A stretch of 64,000 bases of DNA, taken from positions 4,774,001-4,838,000 of the forward strand of contig OU612075.1 in assembly GCA_914767715.1 (NCBI GenBank). The letters run 5' to 3'. Shown here piece by piece: positions 25,016 through 34,300 of this stretch. The position numbers were made by a program, and so were the translations under genes. This DNA is from Membranipora membranacea (lineage: Eukaryota > Bryozoa > Gymnolaemata > Cheilostomatida > Membraniporidae). Numbering within the stretch: position 1 is the stretch's first letter; every line of letters starts with the position of its first letter. A model generated the notes under the pieces. It saw only the letters and a program-made list of their open reading frames with translations. It did not search any database and was not told where the DNA came from.

Positions 25016-25330
25016 TCAGGCATGGCTGAATATAGGGAGGCGGGTCATTTTGGACCGAATCAGAGTGTTTGCATCCATTTTCAAAACGGCCTCATGATGA
25101 GTGCGGATCTTTACATAACGATTGATTATTTCCCTCACAACGCTGCTTGCATGCTCAGCACAACTGAATAATGAGAGATGGCCTGACTCTGTAACCTTTG
25201 ATAGACTGTGCAGCCGGGCAAGTTCTGGTAATTTAGGACCCAAACCTGTTTTAAGCAATGATCTGATTACTCTCTCTGACAAAAGACACTCTAAAATCTG
25301 CTTCGGAAGGGGTTTTGAGTCCACCACGAT
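25016..25330 (-). pseudogene. C-terminal end of a P-element/THAP9-like transposase
   Basis: The frame ends RYVKIRTHHEAVLKMDAN... RSKMTRLPIFSHA and stop. The combination 'K-I-R-x-H-H', then a basic stretch, then 'K-L-x-x-L-x-x-F-x-H' is typical of the extreme C-terminus of THAP9/P-element-like transposases. Upstream the frame is interrupted: sequence that could continue it (ending VAKVREVDMPTL) is in another frame near 25,340-25,390. No N-terminal THAP domain or catalytic part lies next to it. Family assignment is from memory of conserved C-terminal patterns. Confidence 0.5.
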
Positions 25331-25350
25331 TCTAAAGTTTGATTAGTGTC

Positions 25351-27853
25351 GGCATGTCAACTTCCCTCACTTTGGCCACATCCTCGACACAGAGGCTACA
25401 GCTTAGTTACGGTTATGAAATCTCCTATCAGAGAAAGATGTAGCATTGAGTAATTAATAGTATATTTAATCTATTTAAATATGAATTTATTGTTTATGAG
25501 ATTACCCCACAGCATGAAAACTTTTATTAAAATTTGAATTTCGCATATTAAGTATTCACAAAAATATACAAAATATTACATCCCTAATCAAATTATAAGG
25601 TGTTTGCAAAGTTACCAATGATATTATACATTGTGGATTTATAAAATCGATATTCATTAATGATTCACTAGTAAGTTTTCCTATTCTTGGCCAGGTCGCT
25701 AAATTTAAGCCAGTGAATATTTATATCCTATAGGGTATTGTAGACATGGGTATAGGGTGCGAATTGCAAATTCTGAGTACCAGCAGCTGAAATCTAACGT
25801 TTTCTGTTTAATACATTAGGAAGTCTCAGACGGAAGAAAAATCTTCCGCCTTTCCTACCTTAGAAAATTTGAATCAGACGAAGCCGCACTCATGTTGTAG
25901 ACTTAGGTCCCTTGTCAACTTTGTAGATCTTGGCTCAATATAGACTATACATAGGTACAAACTGATTTGATACACAGCTTTTTAAATGTCCCTCCACCAC
26001 CACCGTCCTCCGAGGGAATAAACTAGTGTTATTGACGCACCATTTTTTAACAAATGTTAAGACCAGAAACATGCTATAGCATATGTTGTTATGGCACACA
26101 CAATATTTGATCGCAAGATATACTGATCACATTTTATACTTTATTACTATGTGTGCTATAAAATTCGCTGGTTATACCCAGTTGTAGTGGTCATATTTAG
26201 AAATAAGAGGTCTTTTATTCACACATTACATTTAGGTGGAGATAACTCCTATTCTGACCTATGCACTACAGAGAAAAAGTGAATAGCGCAGTAACGTCGC
26301 GTCACTGAATTAGAGAAGACACTGAGCCTATATCAAATAGCCAATAGTTTCCAGTCTAGAGTATTTATATGTTTATGGAAAGAAGAGACACCCAAAGCTG
26401 TAAACCTCATTTTATTCCTCAGGAGTCTTGAATAAAAACGTCAACACATTCTGAAATAATTTTGTGTAGGCCTACATTTAGACACTGCTCACAATACCTT
26501 CTCATATTGCACCTTAGAAAACTCTCAACAAGTCTCAAATTTGGTATCTTAATTTTATGATTCTCTGCATTCGCTATCTAATCGGCGTATCTATCACCTT
26601 GTTACAGCGACTGTTCAGCTCTATCAACATACTTGTTTCGGAATCAAACTTTGGCCAAACAGGCACTTTTCCACGAAGATTTGTCGGAGAATTTGGACTC
26701 CTGAAAATAATGCAGATGAAAGAAATCACTCGAGAACATTTCAAGATTCAACGTATATGAATATTTGGGACACTTTTCTTCTGGTTGGTGTATTCTAAGT
26801 GTTGCTTTGTATAATATCAAAAAAACTGTGAAAATAAAGGAAGTTGATTAATCAATGAACTGATGGAGAGGGAGTTCATTGGAGTAATAAGCTACCAACA
26901 AGCATTTAAAAGCACCCCAGAAAAAAAGACAAAGGATAAACAAAATACCCGGAGTGAGCAAAATTAGTCCAAATACTCATAAGTATGTTTGTCAGTGGTT
27001 GGTCTTTTTCTGAAGGTCATAGACATATGACATCAAGTGTATTCTCGCCTTCAGGACATGAGCCCCCGTAGTAATCTACAGTATAAAATATAAACATAGT
27101 CCAGTAAAACTTTCTGATGCTGCAACACTAGGCAACATGCCCATTGTGATTGTAACACCTGTATGGCATAGGCCAAATCTTTATTGCGCAACATAACTGC
27201 GCAGTAAAGGTATAAATGTTGGGGCTGGTTGATAATGGAACACCACTACCAGCAACTATGGTTTAAAGGTTTAAGCCTTAGTCACTCTCAAAACGTTGTT
27301 GAGTCTTGAATTTGGTTTTTTGTCAACACGAAAAGCTTCATTCAGCCGTTTTTTATCCTTTGGGAAGATCTCTTTGTGAATCATATCAGATGCAAATAGG
27401 AATTGGATAATAATCTATTTGAAAATGAAAAACATATCTGATAGCAATGATCTGTAGCCTTGTCCCGGCCACAAAAATATTTTTGTGGCTGTGTGATAAG
27501 GCTAAGTGAGCCAATCATTAGTCATTACAGGCAGACCTTGAAACAGGAAACAGTAATGATCTATCATCTATCCACTTAAAAGATAATGTTTACATAACGA
27601 TGTTCGCATAATGAACCTGTTATTTTGAAGATCAGAAAATGAAAAACAATTCTGATAACAATTAATGGGTCATTGCTTCCAGACATACTTTTTGTAAGTA
27701 CTTCTGTCATTGATGATCCTGATCATTTTTCAATTATTTAGGAGAGGCATAATAAAAACAACTATCAGGATACGTAAAGAGTTTGGTTACATAATGATGT
27801 TGACAAAAAAGCTGTAAAAGTTCAAACAACATATATTTTCAATTTCTACTTAC
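25351..27853. other. No recognisable gene; one hairpin element
   Basis: Unexplained AT-rich sequence. 27,456-27,503 is a hairpin element related to 22,118; its core 27,468-27,489 is a perfect 22-bp palindrome. The last exon(s) expected for the carboxylesterase would lie here on the minus strand, but I could not identify them. Confidence 0.35.
27456..27503. repeat. Short hairpin element, copy 2
   Basis: AGCCTTGTC at one end and GATAAGGCT at the other enclose a perfect 22-bp palindrome at 27,468-27,489. Same family as 22,118 and 35,395. Confidence 0.6.
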
Positions 27854-30777
27854 CATTCAGTAATCTTTCTTGCAGTGAATTCCTCCAAACATGAATATGA
27901 GATCATCTGAATGATCAGCACTATTTTCGGCCCAATCTGGTACAGTCCAGAATGAATAGTTCTCTTCTGCGTGATATTCCTCAGTGAAATAGTAGCCATA
28001 TGTAGAGTGCTGGTCTCCGCCTTCACTATGCATTGTTAATTGTCTGATTGTATTCGCGCCAAAGGAAACTTCCCCTAGATTTAGAGTTAGAGATGCAATC
28101 ATTGTGATTCTTAATCTTAATCGCATGTTTAAAATAGGTAGAGCATCAGTTCATGAAACTGGACAATTCTTGGCCATTCTTCAATCAAAAGGAATCAAGC
28201 AGAAATTTGGACACTTTGTAAATAAATTAAATGAAAACAACTAAGGAGCAATTTCGTGTGTACTCATTTATAGATATGGGTTTACTCATGTAAAGATAAC
28301 TCCTTGCTAGTCCGAAGGGCAGCCATAAATTAAGTTTCCAGTGAACCATGTCACTTACCATACATTTCAACAATTTTCAAAGCTCTTGCTTTATTGTCGT
28401 CTTCAGATGCTAATCCATAGTTCTCCATCATGAAGTTAGCACTAACATCTGCAGAGTCAGGGGTGAGAATTTCACAAAATCTGCCCAGGTATTCCCTTGC
28501 TTCCTCTAATGTCAAACCCTTCTCGGTGATATGGCGATGTTTATCATGTTGAAGGAGTATTGCTAGTGTAAGTAAACCTTCCTGCCCATTATAGCCAGCC
28601 AGTAAATCAACTCTGCATGAAACATTGGATGATTGGATGCTCGAGGTAGAGCTATGCTCATATTGATATCATGAGTTTGAGAGGAGAATCTCTGTACAAC
28701 TTTTTGTAGCTGGCCATATCCCATTCAAATCAAAGGATGGCTGTTTCACGCTCAATCCAATATCAAATACTCTTTGCCGGTAAACAGTTTAACCTACCAT
28801 GTACCCATACTTTAACTTATGACATTATCACTTTTGGGGCCGATCCAATGCAATGTGATTAGGTATTGATGATACAGGTGATACTCACTGGAAGGGAAAG
28901 TCGTAGTCCTGATTGATGACACCAGCACCAAAAAAGTCATCATCAGCCAGACAGCCACTGGATGCCAAAGATACATATGGGAGTTATCATACATCGCATC
29001 TACTCATCTCATAATGTCCGTTATCTCTGTTAGAGTTTTCTTTTTCAGACATTTATACAATGACTCTGTGTCATCACATTCAGCCATCTCCCTTACTCGC
29101 TGAGTCAGCACCTTGTGCTGCTTGTTGGATGTGAACCAGCACCAGTCATCAAACAGCGAGCCAGACTGAAAGATTAATGATAAATTTGAGTGTTTTTTCA
29201 GCAACTTTGGTTAATGGCCTGAACATAAATTTGTATAATGAGAAATGTAAGCATACAGATAAACGTTAGCGAAAATATCTTTCTAAACACAAATTACCTG
29301 TTGGATAACTCGTTTGAAGAGACCTTTGTTGTGTGAACACATCATCTGAGCAGACACACTGGATGCACCGGCAGATTCTCCAAATATAGTTATTTGATCT
29401 GGGTCACCACCGAACTGGCCAATATTTTCTTTCACCCAAACAATGGCCTCTCTTTGATCCCATAGTCCAAAATTTCCAGATCCTGTTAAATTAAATCCTG
29501 ACTAGATATTAGTCGGTTCATTCTACATCATATGTCCAGCGGAACTATTAAAACTGAGTGGCCTCATTCAAACACAGCGCACCGGAATCATTCTACCGGT
29601 GCAGGGCTTTTGATTGGGTGTGCCTAGTGCTCATGCAGGTACTGAGCCCTGAACCAGTATATAGTTGTCTTCACATAGGCTCTAAACACGAGGAGCCAGG
29701 AAAATTCCATAAAGCTTCAAACCCCTACCACATATCACATCGGAAACGTCTCACCCTGTCCATCTGTGAGAAATCCCAGAATTCCTAGCCTGTAGTTGAT
29801 AGTAACTACAATGACATCACCATGAACAGCTAAAGGAGCACCTATGTAATGAGAGCCTGAGCCCCTACAGTATGATCCTCCGTGTATCCACAGCATGACA
29901 GGCTTCTTAGTCTGAGTAGGTAAGCCAGCCGGCACAGTAATATCGAGATAAAGGCAATCCTCATCTCCAACATTGGCTACAAATTGTCAATATAAGATTT
30001 TACACTTAGCCTGGAAACACCAATGCCAGCAAGATAACTCACGGTTATGGGTTATGTAGTTAGACATATGTAACTGGGTGCCCAAACTGTGGAGAATGAA
30101 CTGTGGAGAATGAACTGTGGAGAATGAACTGTGGAGAATGAACTGTGGAGAATGAACTGTGGAGAATGAACTGTGGAGAATGAACTGTGGAGAATGAACT
30201 GTGGAGAATGAACTGTGGAGAATGAACTGTGGAGAATGAACTGTGGAGAATGAACTGTGGAGAATGAACTGTGGAGAATGAACTGTGGAGAATGAACTGT
30301 GGAGAATGAACTGTGGAGAATGAACTGTGGGGAATGAACTGTGGGGAATGAACTGTTAATTTTAGATTACAGCTAATGCGTAAACCTACCAACATTCACT
30401 ATCTGAGAGGCAATTTTTCCCGGTTTTAAAGCATCAATCACTCCCACCCATTCAGGGAAGGGCAAAGGTTTTCTGAATCTCAGCTCACCGATTGGTGGTT
30501 TGGCATATCTGACACCTGCCAGAAATAAGTTCAATCAATGTTTATGGGTTTCATGAAGCAGGATCAGAAGCAGACAAATATTTATCATTATAGTGGCAGG
30601 CACCTGTATCAGTTTCAATTAAATGAATGTGCAATAATATAACAGCATGATAAGAAACACTTCGCAAAAGTGAGACAACTCACCAAGAAACAAATCCATT
30701 TTGATGTCATTAAATGTAACGGATTTCCCTTGAAGCTGACCACCATGCTTTAATGTCACCAGCACTTGACTTGTCAT
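27854..30777 (-). CDS. Carboxylesterase/cholinesterase-like gene (8 exons seen, damaged)
   Basis: Alpha/beta-hydrolase of the carboxylesterase B type, which cleaves carboxyl esters with a Ser-Glu-His triad. Exons on the minus strand, phases matching: 30,684-30,777 (start [13 protein letters not shown]), 30,390-30,515 ([13 protein letters not shown]), 29,755-29,976 ([18 protein letters not shown] oxyanion region, NYRLGILGF), 29,298-29,482 (GNFGLWDQ, nucleophile motif GESAG), 29,004-29,165 (QSGS continues; Cys residues), about 28,890-28,950 (unclear frame), 28,359-28,612 (AGYNGQEG, acidic triad member), 27,854-28,074 (ADHSDDL, triad His). No signal peptide is visible, so the product may be intracellular. 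Oddities: the fifth exon reads into TGA at its donor, the sixth has no clean frame, and the last exon meets TGA at 27,857-27,859, six bases before a consensus donor. The usual C-terminal 60-100 residues are missing. It is either a recent pseudogene or a truncated esterase. It lies downstream of, and on the same strand as, the coiled-coil gene. Confidence 0.85.
30085..30356. repeat. 14-bp minisatellite in a carboxylesterase intron
   Basis: About 19 tandem copies of CTGTGGAGAATGAA, the last two or three with GGGGAATG variants. It lies between exons 2 and 3. The period of 14 gives an open antisense frame that is only a by-product. Confidence 0.95.
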
Positions 30778-31102
30778 TATACAGACTATTATTCACTGAA
30801 TAACTTTACTTATTCACTACTCATCAACAAAACACAAGCTCACAGAACTTTCACAGCATTCAATGATTGTTTCAACCTTATCTTGGTTATAATCTCACAA
30901 AAATGCTGCTGTTACACATCAGATGACAACCTGAGATTGACAGGCATACAATTATCCTATCAGAATTGTTTAGTTTCATCATGTTTGAGCAAACACTAGC
31001 AAACAAGCTATATAGTGCACAATGATGGTCGCATATTATTAAACTAGGCATCGGTAACTATTTTATTTTTCATTCACAATTAAATGAATCTAAACAAACA
31101 AA

Positions 31103-31182
31103 AAACATACAACAAAAGACGTACAACAAAAAAACATACAACAACAACATACAACCAAAAACATGCAAAAAAAACTTACAAC
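31103..31182. repeat. Low-complexity ACATACAAC-type repeat
   Basis: Imperfect tandem units of 'aacatacaacaaaa' between the two genes. A shorter version lies near 44,210. Confidence 0.7.
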
Positions 31183-31322
31183 ACAATTTGCACCCATCAG
31201 CTATAAGCTGAGATATCATGCACATTTTAAGGTATCCAATAATTGGAGAAACTAATCAGATCTAATAGAGTAGAACTAGTCTGAGCCACCCCCCCCCCCC
31301 AACAGACTCCTGCCCCCTCCCC

Positions 31323-31361
31323 TTTTACCCTTGATGCCTCGGCCTAGCATCAAGGGTAAAA
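31323..31361 (-). promoter_or_regulatory. Perfect 15-bp stem-loop containing the stop codon
   Basis: TTTTACCCTTGATGC on the minus strand (31,347-31,361) contains the last two codons and TGA stop of the coiled-coil gene. It is followed by a 9-base loop and the exact complement (31,323-31,337). A structural element at the stop is plain from sequence; a role in termination or mRNA 3' processing is only a possibility. Confidence 0.6.
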
Positions 31362-34300
31362 CAAATCTTCATCACTGGCTATGGAAGCTTCTAGTTCTCT
31401 TTTCTTCTCCATTAGTCCCTGCAACACAATGTGAACAATTATTATGGAAAAATTAAAAAATATCAGTAAAAATAACATTCAGCAGTAATGCTGATGTAGC
31501 GAATAGAAGAATGTAAGTACAAAAGAACCTCAATAGCAGGTGTTTTCTTCTCTCTCCCTTCTGATTGATTCATCACTGTTTGGTAACAAGGAGTTGTGTC
31601 GGTACATAGCCAGACTACGGGTATTATTTCATCCTAGCAGAAACACAGTAATTGTCAGCCTCTTGGATAAAAATCAGGCCAGTCCTCCTCTAAAACCATT
31701 TTAAAGTTTTATTATTTTACCTATTTACCTACTTATTGTTCCTGTTTCATTAGGCGGAGAGTACCAAGTATCTGCTGCTGACGCCCAGTTGGGCGGTTGG
31801 TAACAATGGATGGATTATAAAGCGGATCCTGAAAAACGTAAAGCAAAATTACAATGCTATACTATATCAAAACAACTAGAGGAGCAAAGCTACTTGCATA
31901 TGTTATATATTTAAGAATAGTGACAATTAATATGGTGGCAAAATATCACAATACTCAATTTTATGTGTTTTTTTTTGTAACATCTTTTCATAAAGAATAG
32001 GTTACTAACAACGTCAAGCAAGTGAAATGTAAATGTTAAAGCCGTACGTACATTAGTATGACTGTCGTATCTGGAGTGATGACGTGAAACATCTCTATTA
32101 TTGTGAGCAGGCTGCCTACTCTGATAGTAAGCCTCTCTAGCCATAGAACCCTGTGTGGCCTCTCGTAACATGGGGCGTTGCTCATGAGCATGAGATGGGC
32201 TCAGAGCTTCATCCGATCGGGCATAGCTGTAACCTCTGACAGGGCTATTTCTGGAATGTTCAGGAATTGGAGAATCATACCCTAAGGAGATAAAAAATTC
32301 GCCAAATGTAAGAACACATGTGCCCATACACTATACAGCATTAAACTTCAACTTCATACCACCTCATTATAGACGCCCGACATATCAATGTGTCATATCA
32401 ATACACGAATGAACTCACATGGAAGTAAAATGTTATATGTATCATGATGTTCGAAAATAATTCAATTTAGTGTATATTATTATCCTGAGCAGACATTACT
32501 TTCAATTCATTTCATTTAGTAAAGCGTAATATCTATCAACCGAGCACATACAGTAAAACTTATTCTGCCAACTAATTATTATTTCTGTGCATAAATGTAT
32601 ATACCTTTCTTTTTTTTGCATATGAGGTCAAAAAGATGTTATTTTCGTTTGTTATAACACACTTATTTCATGAAAATCTCAATAAAAACAGATTCAAAAA
32701 ATTATTGCAAACATTATATACCTGATGCTCTCTGGTGTGCTCGATTGGACATAGTTGGAGGTCTGAGTGACTTTTGGGATGCCCCTCCTCTCCTGGGTGA
32801 TGCCTCACTTAATGTAAGATAAAATATGAATTATTCATACAATATGCTGTCAGTGTTGTAGAACTCTATACCAAGCTTGTACGGAGTAGCCCCCTCTCTG
32901 ATTAAAAGAGGATTACTCCGATTGTAGCTCTTTGCGTTGTATCCTGTCAGGTCATAATTCTATTCATTTGGTGTTCCTCCACATTATTCAACCCTATGAA
33001 AGAACCATGAACTTAAGCCTAAACCATGATAACCCTCTGTAGAAAAATGAAGGTTCTGGACTGATGAGCCTCCCACTGACCTTGAGATTCTCTGTTGAGT
33101 GTTTGTTAATCTTGGAGACACTCTCTCATCTAGTTTGTGCCTTGGGGACTTGGCTCTGTGGGAGCACTCAGCATGACCCTCACTTGCTCTCGTGAACCTA
33201 CTACTATCACGAACGTGCCTCTTATTGGCTTCAACCTTCATAAGAAAATAATCAATGAAAAGCTCCAACTTCCAATATACTGAAGTAACACTGTTTCACT
33301 ATTTTGCTCAATTTTCATACTCAAAGTATTAGAGTAGTAGTAGTGGCAGTAACCATGTGTAAGCCAAGCCTAAAAGGAATTTTTTTAGCAGTGTATAATA
33401 TGATAGACCATTTCAAAATCATAAAATTAAAAAGCGAAGTCTTGAAATGATAAGTGCAAAGAAATTTCTCAGCGCATTTATTATTTGAATGATTAATTTA
33501 AGAAACTGATGAGTGGTTCACCATTTAGTGATCTTTATTTAGTGCAAAGATTTGCCTCAAAAGAATAATTTGAGATTAATGAACATCACAATAGCTTCCT
33601 AGCCGCAACTTCAGGTTTACACCTGGGGGAGGTCTGTAAAAACAGTCACATCAAACATGAAAAACTGCAGACCACAGGTGTAGGGTAAGAATTGTTTTGA
33701 ACGTTAGCAATGATGAGCAAATTGCCAGAGTTGGTTTTTAAAATTCCAAAGTAAAAGTCACCAATGAACATGTTCAAATACTCACAATGGTATATCACAT
33801 AAACAACTAATATTGATCTATAAGACTAGAACAGAATTCATCAAAATCAACAAAGCATTGCTCTTTACCTGCTTTAGAAGAAGCTCTGTCCTGGCCTGTT
33901 TACGTTCTTCTTTCTCATCTTGCTCATAGTTCAGATCACGCTTAGACTGGGAAGTGAACTTCTTTCCTCCATTATTCTTATACCCCCAGGGCTTCGCTTC
34001 TGATACAGGGTTTTGGGCTTTAGGTCTCACTGCCTTCTTTAATTTGGGATCCATCTGGAAGTACCAAGAGAAGAAACTGGTGTAATTCAGGAAACCTGTC
34101 ATTATCTACTAGAATTCATTGCAGTGTAGGGTGAAATCACAAATGAATGTGAGAATGGACACTATTTAATTTCTTCAAGATCCCATATTTTCACATTACT
34201 ACCTTGTTTGTCTGTGTCCCCGCTACAACTGTTCTCTTCTTTCTCTCATGTGGAACAGGAGTATCAGTCTGTACACTGGACTCTCTCACCGTTCTATATC

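Larger units (their letters stand above)
30680..33445 (-). repeat. Source segment of the 43.86-46.32 kb duplicate
   Basis: Carboxylesterase exon 1, the intergenic region, and the 3' half of the coiled-coil gene align with 43,860-46,325, including non-coding sequence such as 'aacaaaacacaagctcacag' (30,826 and 44,018). Confidence 0.8.

Noticed and set aside
30085-30356. CRISPR-like regular array
   Set aside because: Units are contiguous with no spacers, and the genome is eukaryotic.
30060-30395. Open frame with repeated HSPQF/HSSF
   Set aside because: By-product of the 14-bp minisatellite in an intron.
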